Assembly: GCF_003025035.1 (NCBI RefSeq) | Contig: NZ_PYJN01000019.1 | Location: forward strand, 310,001-374,000 | Source of the DNA: Rhizobium sp. SEMIA4064 | GTDB lineage: Bacteria; Pseudomonadota; Alphaproteobacteria; Rhizobiales; Rhizobiaceae | DNA: 64,000 bases | Direction of reading: 5' to 3' | Part shown: piece by piece, positions 9,242-17,556 of the stretch | Numbering within the stretch: the stretch's first letter is position 1 | How the letters are laid out: every line of letters begins with the position of its first letter | Made by a program: the position numbers and the translations under genes | The notes under the pieces: generated by a model | Database searches by the model: none | Told to the model about the DNA's origin: nothing | The model's input: only the letters and a program-made list of their open reading frames with translations

Positions 9242-9436
9242 TTAAAATGTCTCGTTGATGACCAAAGCGATCGTCCAGATTGCGAAGGCAATCACGGCGA
9301 TCTTCCAGAAATCGGCACGCCGTTTGAGGCCGGGAAGGCCCAGCGGCTTGATGATTTGCACCGCCATGGCCAGCAACAGCAGCACCGCGATCACTTTTGT
9401 CACGGTATTTTTCCCCGTTTGCGCAAGAGTGAGCAT
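9242..9436 (-). CDS. Small membrane protein of unknown function
   Basis: A 64-residue minus-strand frame with two hydrophobic segments (VIAVLLLLAMAVQIIKPLGL and FWKIAVIAFAIWTIALVI) separated by a basic loop (GLKRRADFWK). This is a two-helix inner-membrane layout. The start is uncertain. The ATG at 9436 lies in the arm of a palindromic repeat, another ATG is at 9454, and a GTG at 9403 has a GGGGA ribosome-binding-like stretch upstream. No family is recognised. The reading frame and hydrophobic pattern look protein-coding rather than random. Confidence 0.55.
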   Translation of the reverse strand: MLTLAQTGKNTVTKVIAVLLLLAMAVQIIKPLGLPGLKRRADFWKIAVIAFAIWTIALVINETF

Positions 9437-9478
9437 GGCTTTTTCGAAAACCACTGCGCAGTTTTCACGATCATGCTC
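9431..9478. repeat. Palindromic hairpin element
   Basis: Arms GAGCATG (9431-9437) and CATGCTC (9472-9478) enclose a second stem GAAAAC/GTTTTC (9446-9451 and 9461-9466). This nested design resembles that of the 100-bp repeat at 9108, suggesting a related family. It overlaps the possible start of the small membrane-protein gene. Confidence 0.6.
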
Positions 9479-9627
9479 TATTCGTCATAGGACGGACATT
9501 TTTCCGCGCCAACAGACTGTTTCTACACGCCGATAACGGCAATCCGGGGCACAATCAATAGCGAAAACTGGCAGGGCTTTGTCCTGCCTTATCGGTTCTT
9601 TAAGCGGAACCGCATGAAAGTGGGAAC

Positions 9628-10902
9628 ATGAAGAGAAATATTTTACCCGTTCTTGCCCTGCTTTTCGGTACGCTCTTCCTATTCACCGGCAATGGCCTGC
9701 ACAGCCTGCTTCTGCCGGTGCGCGGCACAGCCGAGGGTTACGCCACGACGACACTCGGCCTGCTCGGCACGACCTGGGCGACCGGCTTCGTGCTCGGCTG
9801 CCTGACGGCGCCGAAACTGGTCCGGCGCATCGGCCATGTCCGCGCCTTTTCCGGTTTCATCGCCGTCATTGCCATCATCGCGCTGCTGACCGGCATCATC
9901 GTCGACGCCACCTGGTGGGTGTTGCTGCGCGCCGTTACCGGCTTCTGCACAGCCGGCACCTCGATGATCATCGAAAGCTGGCTCAACGAACGCGCCACCA
10001 ATGAAAGCCGCGGCGCCATCTTCTCGCTTTATATCGGCATCACGTTGATCGGCGCCGTCGCCGGCCAGATGATGATCCCCTTCGAGGATATTCACACGCC
10101 GATCCTCTTCATGTTCTGCGGCATCTGCTATTGCGTCGCCATGCTGCCGACGACGCTCTCGACAGCCGCTTCGCCGCAGCCGCTGAAAGCCGTCAGCCTG
10201 GATCTGAAGGCGCTCTATCGCAATTCGCCTGTCGCCTCCATCGGCATCCTGCTGGTCGGCATCGCCAATGGTGCCTACGGTACGCTCGGCGCCGTCTTCG
10301 GCGCCAATGCCGGTCTCTCGGATGGTAATATCGCACTGATGATGAGCTCGACCATCTTTGCCGGCGCCGTGATGCAGTTTCCGGCAGGCCGTCTTTCCGA
10401 TCGCATCGACCGCCGCTACGTGCTGGCTGGTATGGCCGCGATTGCAGCCATCGACGGGCTGCTGCTTTTCCTGTTGCAGCCGACCGGTCCTCTTTTCCTG
10501 ATCGGCATGGTGGTCATCTATGGCGCCGTCGCCAACACGCTCTATCCGATCACCGTCGCCCATGCCAACGACTTCGCCGCACCTGAGGATTTCGTGAAGG
10601 TCTCCGGCGGCCTGTTGCTGCTCTACGGTATCGGCACGATCATCGGCCCGACGCTCGGCGGTCCCGTCATGTCCGCCATCGGCCCTTACTCGCTGTTCTT
10701 CGTCACCGCTGTCGCCCATGTGCTGATCACGACCTACGCGATCTTCCGCAGCCGCATGCGCGCCGCCAAGCCCGCCAGCGATCGCGACGCCTACACCACG
10801 ATGCCTTCGGCGAATGCGCAGATGATCACGCCGGAAAGCATGTCGCTGGCGCGCAGCGAGGCTTCGAAAAAGGAAGATATGACGGTAAACTACGGCACAT
10901 GA
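9628..10902 (+). CDS. MFS transporter
   Basis: A 424-residue major facilitator superfamily carrier with about twelve hydrophobic helices. The first is at residues 5-25 and a central hydrophilic loop lies near residues 185-200. The loop after helix 2 has APKLVRRIGHVRAF and that after helix 8 has PAGRLSDRIDRRYVL, the duplicated MFS A-like motifs. The C-terminal 40 residues are polar and probably cytosolic. The substrate cannot be read from sequence. Its stop codon overlaps a possible ATG for the next frame, but the DUF1192 gene more likely begins 41 bp later. Confidence 0.88.
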   Translation: MKRNILPVLALLFGTLFLFTGNGLHSLLLPVRGTAEGYATTTLGLLGTTWATGFVLGCLTAPKLVRRIGHVRAFSGFIAVIAIIALLTGIIVDATWWVLLRAVTGFCTAGTSMIIESWLNERATNESRGAIFSLYIGITLIGAVAGQMMIPFEDIHTPILFMFCGICYCVAMLPTTLSTAASPQPLKAVSLDLKALYRNSPVASIGILLVGIANGAYGTLGAVFGANAGLSDGNIALMMSSTIFAGAVMQFPAGRLSDRIDRRYVLAGMAAIAAIDGLLLFLLQPTGPLFLIGMVVIYGAVANTLYPITVAHANDFAAPEDFVKVSGGLLLLYGIGTIIGPTLGGPVMSAIGPYSLFFVTAVAHVLITTYAIFRSRMRAAKPASDRDAYTTMPSANAQMITPESMSLARSEASKKEDMTVNYGT

Positions 10903-10943
10903 GCCGCCGGGGTGACAAGGCGACGGCAAGAAGGAGGAGACAG

Positions 10944-11135
10944 ATGAGCATTTTCGATGATGACCGCCCGAAGAAGCCGTCCGCGCACGAAATCGGCAGC
11001 GATTTGTCGCTGCTCTCCGTCGACGAGCTCAGGGCGCGCGTCGCACTGATGCAGGCGGAGATCGCCCGGCTGGAAGCCGAGATCGCCACCAAGGCGTCCG
11101 GCCGTCAGGCCGCCGAAAACCTGTTCCGCTCGTAA
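10944..11135 (+). CDS. DUF1192 family protein
   Basis: A 63-residue acidic protein, MSIFDDDRPKKP at the start followed by a helical LSVDELRARVALMQAEIARLEAEI coiled-coil segment. This is the DUF1192 pattern, common in Rhizobiales and of unknown function. The ATG at 10944 has an AAGGAGGAGA ribosome-binding site just upstream, better than the in-frame ATG at 10899. It precedes rcdA with a long structured gap. Confidence 0.85.
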   Translation: MSIFDDDRPKKPSAHEIGSDLSLLSVDELRARVALMQAEIARLEAEIATKASGRQAAENLFRS

Positions 11136-11225
11136 GCCTGCATCAGCGCAGATTTGTGCGATCGAAGTACAGATTGAGACATGTTCAACGGAATATTAAG
11201 CTTTACGACATATTACTATGACCAT

Positions 11226-11325
11226 CCAGATTTGCTCTGGACTCAGACAGTTCCTCCACTTGGCGAATTGGTCTGATTTTTCTCCCTGTTTTACCTTGAG
11301 AGCCGCTTTTGCGGCTCTTCTTTTT
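11226..11325 (+). ncRNA. Candidate structured small RNA upstream of rcdA
   Basis: The 365-bp gap between DUF1192 and rcdA (11136-11500) contains three successive hairpins on the plus strand. They are CCAGA/TCTGG (11226-11240); TCAGAC/GTCTGA (11243-11276) with a CCTCC anti-ribosome-binding-site-like loop and a T-run after it; and a GC-rich terminator (11299-11318). The arrangement resembles rhizobial trans-acting RNAs. No promoter can be assigned with confidence. It may instead be a long 3' untranslated region of DUF1192. Confidence 0.4.
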
Positions 11326-11326
11326 C
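11299..11326 (+). terminator. Rho-independent terminator
   Basis: A perfect 8-bp stem AGAGCCGC/GCGGCTCT with a TTTT loop is followed by TCTTTTTCG. It ends either the DUF1192 transcript or the candidate small RNA. Confidence 0.88.
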
Positions 11327-11361
11327 GCCTCGACGCAGCGCGCCCGACGAAACTGTGGAGA

Positions 11362-11376
11362 TTAACCCTTTCTTAA
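11362..11376. promoter_or_regulatory. CtrA-like box upstream of rcdA
   Basis: TTAA, seven bases, TTAA (11362-11365 and 11373-11376) matches the full CtrA recognition spacing TTAA-N7-TTAA. It is about 125 bp before the rcdA start, after the preceding terminator. CtrA is the cell-cycle master regulator of alphaproteobacteria, and RcdA helps degrade it, so a feedback loop is plausible. Binding is inferred, not shown. Confidence 0.5.
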
Positions 11377-11500
11377 GAATCGCCTTGCGAATTTCAGTTA
11401 AAACCACCATCTTGAAGTCATAAGAGCGGACCCGAGAGTTCTTCTGAACTTGAGCGGATTTTCCTGAACAAAAGTGTTGCGTGAAGCAGGGATTATTTCG

Positions 11501-12016
11501 ATGTCGGAACTTGGTTTGAATACCATCAGCTTTGCTGGCCATGCAGCTTCGTCGGCGCAGTTCAGGATGCTTTATTCCGAAGGCATGGCGCTGGTTGAAG
11601 AAACCGCGGCTTACCTCGACGGTCAGGGCCGTGCCGCTTCCAAGGTTCTTCCGCGCATGGCCTCCGTGCTTTATGCGGCTGAATCCATGCGCCTGACCAC
11701 CCGCCTCATGCAGATGGCCTCGTGGCTGCTGCTGCAGCGCGCCGTCAACAACGGTGAAATGTCGCGGGATCAGGTGCTGGCTGAAAAGAACAAGGTCCGT
11801 CTCGACGGCTTCAACGTCGACCGCAACGCACCCGGCTGGAACGACCTTCCGGAAGCCTTCCGTGACCTCGTCGAGCGCTCCTTGCGCCTTCAGAATCGCG
11901 TCGCCCTGCTCGACCGCGAGATCTATCGCCCGACGGAAGCTCCGATCGTTCCGGACAACCAGAACAGCGTCAAAGCGCAGCTCAGCCTGCTGCAGACGGC
12001 ATTTGGAAATACCTGA
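11501..12016 (+). CDS. rcdA: RcdA homologue (DUF1465), CtrA-degradation adaptor
   Basis: A 171-residue helical protein, the usual DUF1465/RcdA length. Conserved segments are FRMLYSEGMALVEETAAYLDGQGR, MRLTTRLMQMASWLLLQRAV and LRLQNRVALLDREIYR, with a flexible polar C-terminal tail. RcdA is an adaptor that helps deliver CtrA and other cell-cycle proteins to ClpXP. In Caulobacter the tail is needed for function. The ATG at 11501 gives the family start MSELGLNTI; the in-frame ATG at 11474 is less likely. A CtrA-like box lies upstream and a terminator follows. The family is clear; the cellular role is inferred from Caulobacter and Sinorhizobium. Confidence 0.75.
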   Translation: MSELGLNTISFAGHAASSAQFRMLYSEGMALVEETAAYLDGQGRAASKVLPRMASVLYAAESMRLTTRLMQMASWLLLQRAVNNGEMSRDQVLAEKNKVRLDGFNVDRNAPGWNDLPEAFRDLVERSLRLQNRVALLDREIYRPTEAPIVPDNQNSVKAQLSLLQTAFGNT

Positions 12017-12041
12017 ATTCAGTAGCCTATGGCTGACGAAT

Positions 12042-12077
12042 AAACCGGTCGTGTTCTGCACAGCCGGTTTTATTTTG
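12042..12077 (+). terminator. Terminator after rcdA
   Basis: AAACCGG (12042-12048) pairs with CCGGTTT (12064-12070), followed by TATTTTGTTT. It starts 26 bp after the rcdA stop. Confidence 0.75.
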
Positions 12078-12120
12078 TTTGGTCGGAAGACGAATGGCAG
12101 CGATGGGCCTGACAAGACAA

Positions 12121-12145
12121 CAAAAAAGCCCGGCAAAACCGGGCT
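12121..12145 (-). terminator. Terminator of rpmE
   Basis: On the minus strand a 7-bp stem AGCCCGG/CCGGGCT with a short loop is followed by a run of six T residues (read from 12127 downward). It lies 28 bp after the rpmE stop. Confidence 0.88.
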
Positions 12146-12172
12146 CTTTCAAAATACCAAATCTCGAAGCGA

Positions 12173-12394
12173 TTAGATGCCGAGGCCGCCGAAACGCTTG
12201 TTGAACTTGGAAACGCGGCCGCCGCGGTCCATGAGCTGCTGGTTGCCGCCGGTCCAGGCCGGGTGAGACTTGCTGTCGATTTCGAGGTTCATGACAGCGC
12301 CTTCCGAACCCCAGGTCGAGCGGGTTTCGTATTCGGTGCCGTCGGTCATGACCACCTTGATCGTGTGGTAGTCGGGATGGATGTTGGCCTTCAT
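12173..12394 (-). CDS. rpmE: 50S ribosomal protein L31
   Basis: A 73-residue L31 beginning [10 protein letters not shown] and ending [10 protein letters not shown]. It contains the [13 protein letters not shown] and [10 protein letters not shown] segments typical of alphaproteobacterial L31. The N-terminal CxxC zinc site of some L31 proteins is absent; there are no cysteines. The start at 12394 was chosen over longer in-frame ATGs because it gives the conserved N terminus. It is transcribed divergently from the ABC exporter and has its own terminator. Confidence 0.95.
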   Translation of the reverse strand: MKANIHPDYHTIKVVMTDGTEYETRSTWGSEGAVMNLEIDSKSHPAWTGGNQQLMDRGGRVSKFNKRFGGLGI

Positions 12395-12587
12395 AACAAT
12401 CTTCCTGTCATGCCAGGGTCCATTTGTCGCAAGCCATTGCGGCAACCGAACCGATTGAATAAATGAAGCCGCAGTCCGATTGAGGCCACGGCTTCCAATT
12501 AAGATGGCGTGCCTATACATGAAGGCAGCAAGGATAACAAGGGGCGAAAGAGCGAAGTCCCTTGCTGATATGGGGATTGGAGACGAC

Positions 12588-14390
12588 TTGTCAGAGACGG
12601 CCCAGGCAGACGAGAAAAAACGCAGATCCATTCGGCCGCTTAGCCGCCTGGCACCCTATCTCAGGCGCTATCGCGGCATGGTGCTGGGCGCGCTGATCGC
12701 CCTGACCGTTGCTGCCGTCACCTCCCTCGCTTTGCCGCTTGCCGTGCGGCGCATGATCGACCATGGCTTCGATCAGTCCGATCGCGGTCTCATCGACAGC
12801 TATTTCGCCGCGATGATGGCTATGGCCGTCATCCTCGCGATCGCAAGCGCGCTGCGCTATTATTTTGTCATTACCATTGGTGAGCGCATCGTCTCTGATA
12901 TGCGCCGCGAAGTCTTCGATCATGTGACGCGGCTGTCGCCCTCCTTCTTCGATGTCAATCAATCCGGCGAGATCGTCTCGCGGCTGACGGCCGACACGAC
13001 GCAGATCAAGTCTGCTGTCGGCGCAACGGCTTCGGTGGCGCTGCGCAATCTCATTCTCTGTCTTGGCGCCGTGGGCATGATGATCGTCACCAGCCCGAAG
13101 CTATCGAGCATCGTGCTGATTGCCATTCCGGTCATCGTGCTGCCACTCGTCAGCTTCGGTCGCTCCGTGCGCAAGCGCTCGCGCGCCGCACAGGATACGC
13201 TCGCCAATGCATCCGCCTATGCGAACGAAACCATCGCCGCCAGCCGCACCATCCAGGCCTTTAACGGCGAGGCGGCGGCAGCGCAGCGCTATGGCGCCGC
13301 GGTCGAGGATGCCTATCAGGCGGCGCGTGCTGCGATCAAATCCCGCTCGCTGCTGACCGGCTTTGCCATCACCATGGTCTTCGGCAGCATCGTTGCCGTG
13401 CTTTGGGTCGGCGCGCAGAATGTTCTGGCCGGAACGATGTCGGCGGGAACGCTTGGCCAGTTCCTCCTCTACTCCGTGATCGCCGGCACGTCGCTCGGCT
13501 CGCTGTCGGAAGTCTGGGGCGAGCTGTCACAAGCCGCGGGCGCGGCTGATCGCTTGGGCGAACTTCTGGCTGAAGTCTCGCCGATCGCCGTCCCCGCCGA
13601 TCCGCTGCTCCTGCCCCAGCCGCCGCAGGGCCGCGTGGAATTCTCCGACGTACATTTCTCCTATCCGTCGCGGCCGGGCAAATCGGCGCTGCATGGCCTC
13701 TCGCTTTCCGTCAAGCCGGGCGAGACCGTGGCGATCGTCGGCCCTTCCGGTGCCGGCAAGAGCACGGTCTTCTCGCTGCTGCTGCGCTTCTATGATCCGC
13801 AACAGGGTAGCGTCGCCATCGACGGCATCGACGCCCGTCGCGTCTTGCCCGATGCCCTGCGTGACCGCATCGCCATCGTGCCGCAGGACACGACCATTTT
13901 CGCCGCCTCTATCCATGACAACATTGCCTTCGGCCGCCCCGAAGCCTCCCGCGACGAGGTCCGCGCCGCAGCGATCGCCGCTCAGGCGGATGAGTTCATC
14001 TCGCGGCTGGACAAAGGTTACGACACGAACGTCGGCGAGCGCGGCATTACCCTTTCCGGCGGCCAGCGCCAGCGCATCGCCATTGCCCGCGCCATCCTGA
14101 AGAATGCGCCGATCCTGCTGCTCGACGAAGCGACATCGGCACTCGACGCAGAGAGCGAAACGCTGGTGCAGAAGGCACTCGATGGCCTGATGGAAACGCG
14201 CACCACCCTCGTCATCGCCCATCGCCTGGCAACGGTTCTGAAGGCCGACCGCATCCTGGTGCTCGATCAGGGCCGCATCGTCGAAGAAGGCACGCATCAA
14301 AGCCTGATCCATCATGGCGGCATCTACGCCAAACTGGCGCGGCTGCAATTCGACGCCGGCATCGAGGACCGCATGCTTGCCGTCAAATGA
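12588..14390 (+). CDS. ABC transporter, fused permease and ATPase (MsbA-related)
   Basis: A half-transporter of the exporter type, about 600 residues from a TTG at 12588 that has a GGAGA ribosome-binding site. ATGs at 12480, 12519 and 12570 are upstream in frame without such a site. Six membrane helices occupy roughly residues 30-300. The nucleotide-binding domain has Walker [10 protein letters not shown], signature LSGGQRQR, Walker [13 protein letters not shown] and the H-loop IAHRL. It should act as a homodimer in the inner membrane. The substrate is unknown; relatives annotated as MsbA-like export lipids or hydrophobic compounds. It is divergent from rpmE with only about 190 bp between them. 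Confidence 0.88.
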   Translation: MSETAQADEKKRRSIRPLSRLAPYLRRYRGMVLGALIALTVAAVTSLALPLAVRRMIDHGFDQSDRGLIDSYFAAMMAMAVILAIASALRYYFVITIGERIVSDMRREVFDHVTRLSPSFFDVNQSGEIVSRLTADTTQIKSAVGATASVALRNLILCLGAVGMMIVTSPKLSSIVLIAIPVIVLPLVSFGRSVRKRSRAAQDTLANASAYANETIAASRTIQAFNGEAAAAQRYGAAVEDAYQAARAAIKSRSLLTGFAITMVFGSIVAVLWVGAQNVLAGTMSAGTLGQFLLYSVIAGTSLGSLSEVWGELSQAAGAADRLGELLAEVSPIAVPADPLLLPQPPQGRVEFSDVHFSYPSRPGKSALHGLSLSVKPGETVAIVGPSGAGKSTVFSLLLRFYDPQQGSVAIDGIDARRVLPDALRDRIAIVPQDTTIFAASIHDNIAFGRPEASRDEVRAAAIAAQADEFISRLDKGYDTNVGERGITLSGGQRQRIAIARAILKNAPILLLDEATSALDAESETLVQKALDGLMETRTTLVIAHRLATVLKADRILVLDQGRIVEEGTHQSLIHHGGIYAKLARLQFDAGIEDRMLAVK

Positions 14391-14493
14391 CGAGGGATCA
14401 AGCAAGCTGAATACAACAGGTGGAAATAGCTTTAAAGTTGCGCTAGATTTTTGGCGTTATCTCGCGCTGACGCGATTCTAGGAGACGGGAACC

Positions 14494-14676
14494 ATGTATA
14501 AATTTGAAGTCTACAAGGACAAGGCTGGCGAATTCCGCTTCCGGTTCAAGGCCTCGAACGGCGAAACCATGTTTGCCTCCGAAGGCTACAAGGCGAAGGC
14601 TTCGGCCCTCCACGCCATTGAATCGATCAAGTCCCATGTCGGCGCTGCCGCTATCGACGACCAGACCACTGCCTAA
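14494..14676 (+). CDS. YegP/DUF1508 family protein
   Basis: A 60-residue single-copy DUF1508 unit: FEVYKDKAGEFRFRFKASNGE, then SEGYKAKASALHAIESIKSH. Many bacterial relatives (E. coli YegP) have two tandem units; this one has one. Function is unknown. A GGAGACGGGAACC ribosome-binding region precedes the ATG, and a strong terminator follows, so it is probably monocistronic. Confidence 0.88.
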   Translation: MYKFEVYKDKAGEFRFRFKASNGETMFASEGYKAKASALHAIESIKSHVGAAAIDDQTTA

Positions 14677-14704
14677 GACTTCGCGTCGAGCACTATAGCC
14701 TTCC

Positions 14705-14745
14705 ACGGCCGGTCGCCTTCGGGCGCACCGGCCGTTTTCGTTTGC
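14705..14745 (+). terminator. Terminator after the DUF1508 gene
   Basis: A 9-bp perfect stem ACGGCCGGT/ACCGGCCGT (14705-14713 and 14727-14735) contains an inner GC pairing and is followed by TTTTCGTTTG. Confidence 0.88.
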
Positions 14746-14924
14746 CCATCAAAAAAATTTCGGAAAATCTGCTCCGGTCTGTCGAAATCGGCCTCGCTCG
14801 CGGCTCATGGTATTGAAACGGGCATGAAGCCGTTTCGCCGGCGGCGTTGCACATTTTAGCATTTGCTCCTTAGATGCAGCGTCCAGTCCGGCTTACCGCC
14901 AACACAGCCAGCAGGAGTTTCCCC

Positions 14925-15263
14925 ATGGAATATGCGTTGATCATCCGTGAATCGGCCGAGGATTTTAAGCGGCGCGAGGATCCCGCCTACAAGAATGGCT
15001 GGATCGCCTATACCCAGGCGCTTATCCAGGCCGGCATCATGACCGGCGGTGCCGGATTGACCCAGCCGGAAACCGCAACGGTCGTGCGCCGCCGCGGCGA
15101 AGACCACGATGTGCAGGACGGTCCCTTCCCGGAAGGTAAGGAGCAGCTCGGCGGCTTCTATCTGATCGATGTTCCGAATCTCGACGCCGCTTTGGAATGG
15201 GCCGGGCGCGTGCCGATCTCTCAGCAGGGATCCGTCGAAGTACGGCCGCGCCTGAAAATGTGA
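14925..15263 (+). CDS. YCII / DGPF-type protein
   Basis: A 112-residue protein of the YCII-related family. It has MEYALIIRESAEDF at the start, the diagnostic DGPFPEGKEQLGGFYLIDV motif and a C-terminal VEVRPRLKM. Such DGPF proteins are encoded next to ECF42 sigma factors, and the sigma gene here begins two bases after this stop. The biochemical function is unknown. The ATG at 14925 has a CAGGAG ribosome-binding site; the upstream ATG at 14874 is not needed. Confidence 0.88.
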   Translation: MEYALIIRESAEDFKRREDPAYKNGWIAYTQALIQAGIMTGGAGLTQPETATVVRRRGEDHDVQDGPFPEGKEQLGGFYLIDVPNLDAALEWAGRVPISQQGSVEVRPRLKM

Positions 15264-15264
15264 G

Positions 15265-16518
15265 ATGGCCATGAACCATGACGTTGGACGCGCCACCGAA
15301 CGGGTGGCGCGCCAATCCTACGGCAAGTTGATCGCTTTCCTCGCAGCGCGCTCTGGCGATGTGCCGGCGGCGGAGGATGCGCTGTCCGAAGCACTTGCAG
15401 CCGCACTTCGCACTTGGCCGGCACGCGGCATTCCCGACAATCCTGAGGCCTGGCTGTTGGTCGCGGCACGACGCAATCTTTTTGGCGCCGCCAGGCATGC
15501 AAACGTCAAGGCCGCCGCCCGCGATACGATCGCCCTGGCTTTCGAGGAAGCGGAGGAGCGCATGAATGCGGATGGCCCCACCTTCCCCGACGAGCGGCTG
15601 AAGCTGCTGTTTACCTGCACCCATCCGGCGATCGACCGGTCCGTCCATACGCCGTTGATGCTGCAAACGGTTCTCGGCATAGACGCCAGGACCATGGCGC
15701 AAGCCTTCATCGTCTCACCGGAAACGATGAGCCAGAGGCTGGTTCGGGCAAAGACCAAAATCCGCGAGGCCCATATTCCCTTGAGCGTCCCCGACCGCTC
15801 CGCGCTGCCGGAACGGCTGACGAGCGTCCTTTCGGCGATCTATGCCGCCTATGGCCTCGGCTGGGATGGGCTCGATGGCGAAGATGACAAGCGCAACTCC
15901 CTGGCAGACGAAGCCATCTGGCTTGGCCGCGCCCTGCTCGCCACCATGCCACAAGAGCCAGAGGTGACAGGCTTGTTGTCCCTGATGCTTTACTGCGAAG
16001 CCCGCCGTACCGCTCGCCGGGATGCGGATGGCCGCTATGTGCCACTCGCAGATCAGGACACTGCGCGGTGGAACGCCATCATGATGGCCGAAGCCGATAG
16101 CCTGCTGTGGCAGGCAGGGGCCTTCGATCGCTTCGGCCCATTCCAATGCCAGGCGGCCATCCAATCCGTTCATTCTGAACGCCGACGCTCCGGTGTCACT
16201 GACTGGACGGCGCTCGCAAAGCTCTATGACGCACTCGTGCTGATGAAACCCACCGTCGGCGCTCGCGTCAGCCAGGCCGCTGTTATCGGACGGGCACAGG
16301 GGGCTGCGGCCGGATTGCACAAGCTGAACCAGTTGGCTGAGCGCGATATCCTCAGCTACCAACCCTATTGGGCCGTCCGCGCCCATCTGCTTGCGGAAAC
16401 CGGAGAAACGGAAAGCGCCGTTACGGCCTATCGCACTGCGATCGGGCTTAGCAACAGTTCCGCCGTCCGCGAATTCTTGCAGGCGCGCCTCGATACCATT
16501 CAGGCCGACCGAAACTGA
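15265..16518 (+). CDS. ECF42-type RNA polymerase sigma factor with C-terminal extension
   Basis: A 417-residue sigma-70 family factor. Region 2 spans roughly residues 15-85 (VPAAEDALSEALAAAL, EAWLLVAARRN). Region 4 is around 125-180 (FIVSPETMSQRLVRAKTKIRE). The remaining 230 residues are a helical DUF6596/TPR-like extension (DEAIWLGRALLATMPQEPEVTGLL). This long tail and the coupled DGPF gene define the ECF42 group, which has no anti-sigma partner and is thought to be controlled by the extension itself. The target is often the DGPF gene. The neighbour downstream is convergent with a 3-bp gap. Confidence 0.88.
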   Translation: MAMNHDVGRATERVARQSYGKLIAFLAARSGDVPAAEDALSEALAAALRTWPARGIPDNPEAWLLVAARRNLFGAARHANVKAAARDTIALAFEEAEERMNADGPTFPDERLKLLFTCTHPAIDRSVHTPLMLQTVLGIDARTMAQAFIVSPETMSQRLVRAKTKIREAHIPLSVPDRSALPERLTSVLSAIYAAYGLGWDGLDGEDDKRNSLADEAIWLGRALLATMPQEPEVTGLLSLMLYCEARRTARRDADGRYVPLADQDTARWNAIMMAEADSLLWQAGAFDRFGPFQCQAAIQSVHSERRRSGVTDWTALAKLYDALVLMKPTVGARVSQAAVIGRAQGAAAGLHKLNQLAERDILSYQPYWAVRAHLLAETGETESAVTAYRTAIGLSNSSAVREFLQARLDTIQADRN

Positions 16519-16521
16519 CGA

Positions 16522-17553
16522 TTATTTCTCCGTCAGCTTCAACTCGATACGGCGGTTGGTGGCGCGGGCTTCCGGCGTATCACCCGGAGCGATCGGCTGG
16601 AACTCTCCGAAGCCGGCGGCCACAAGCCGATCCGCGGGAACGCCGTGGGCAATCAGGAACTTGACGACGGCGATGGCGCGCGCCGACGACAGAGCCCAGT
16701 TGTCAGGATAGCGGCCGCTGCCCGAGAGCGGCACATTGTCGGTATGGCCGTCGACACGCAGCACCCAGTTGATCTCGGGCGGAATTTCCTTGGAAAGGTC
16801 GATCAATGCGGCAGCAAGCTTGGCCATCTCCGCCTGACCGTCCGGATTGAGATCCGCCGCACCCGAAGGGAACAGCACTTCCGACTGGAAGACGAAGCGG
16901 TCGCCGACGATACGGATATTGTCGCGGTCGGAGAGAATTTCGCGCAAGCGCCCGAAGAAGTCGGAACGATAACGGTTCAGCTCCTGCACGCGCTGCGCCA
17001 GCGCCACATTCAGCCGCCGTCCAAGATCGGCGATCTTCACCTGCGACGTCTGATCCTTCTGCTCCGATGCCTGCAACGCGGCCTCGACGGCGGCGATCTG
17101 GCTGCGCAGTGCAGCGATCTGCTGGTTGAGAAGATCGACCTGGCTCAGCGCGCGGGCACTCGCCTGCTTCTGCTCGTCAAGCTGCTGCGTCAGCGTGCCA
17201 ACCCGCTGTTGCGCCGCCTGACTGTTGCCGGAGCCGGCGTCGAGCAGCGCCTGCAGACGCGAGCGGTCGCCCTCTACCGCCGAAAGCGACGCTTGCAGAT
17301 TGGCGACGGAATCCTCCAGATCCTGCTTGCCGCTCTTTTCGAGCGCCAATGCCTGCGTCAATTCGTTGATCTGGCTATTGAGGCGATTCAGCACCTCGTC
17401 GCGGCCGGAAATCTCACGGCTCAGGATGAACTGACCGACGACGAATACCGTCAGCAGGAACATGATCGCCATCAGCAGCGTGGAGAGCGCATCGACGAAG
17501 CCTGGCCAATAATCGACCGTTCTCTTGTGGCGACTGTTTCGCGCGAGCGCCAT
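16522..17553 (-). CDS. OmpA/MotB-like membrane protein with long coiled coil
   Basis: A 343-residue protein with one N-terminal membrane helix (LLMAIMFLLTVFVVGQFIL, about residues 27-45), a long coiled coil to about residue 190, and a C-terminal OmpA peptidoglycan-binding domain (RVDGHTDNVPLSG, NWALSSARAIAVVKFL, ATNRRIELKL). It follows the MotA/TolQ-like gene after 3 bp, so the two should form an ion-driven stator-like complex. Flagellar genes are absent nearby, and the coiled coil is much longer than in MotB. The biological output of this pair is unknown. Confidence 0.85.
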   Translation of the reverse strand: MALARNSRHKRTVDYWPGFVDALSTLLMAIMFLLTVFVVGQFILSREISGRDEVLNRLNSQINELTQALALEKSGKQDLEDSVANLQASLSAVEGDRSRLQALLDAGSGNSQAAQQRVGTLTQQLDEQKQASARALSQVDLLNQQIAALRSQIAAVEAALQASEQKDQTSQVKIADLGRRLNVALAQRVQELNRYRSDFFGRLREILSDRDNIRIVGDRFVFQSEVLFPSGAADLNPDGQAEMAKLAAALIDLSKEIPPEINWVLRVDGHTDNVPLSGSGRYPDNWALSSARAIAVVKFLIAHGVPADRLVAAGFGEFQPIAPGDTPEARATNRRIELKLTEK

Positions 17554-17556
17554 GAC

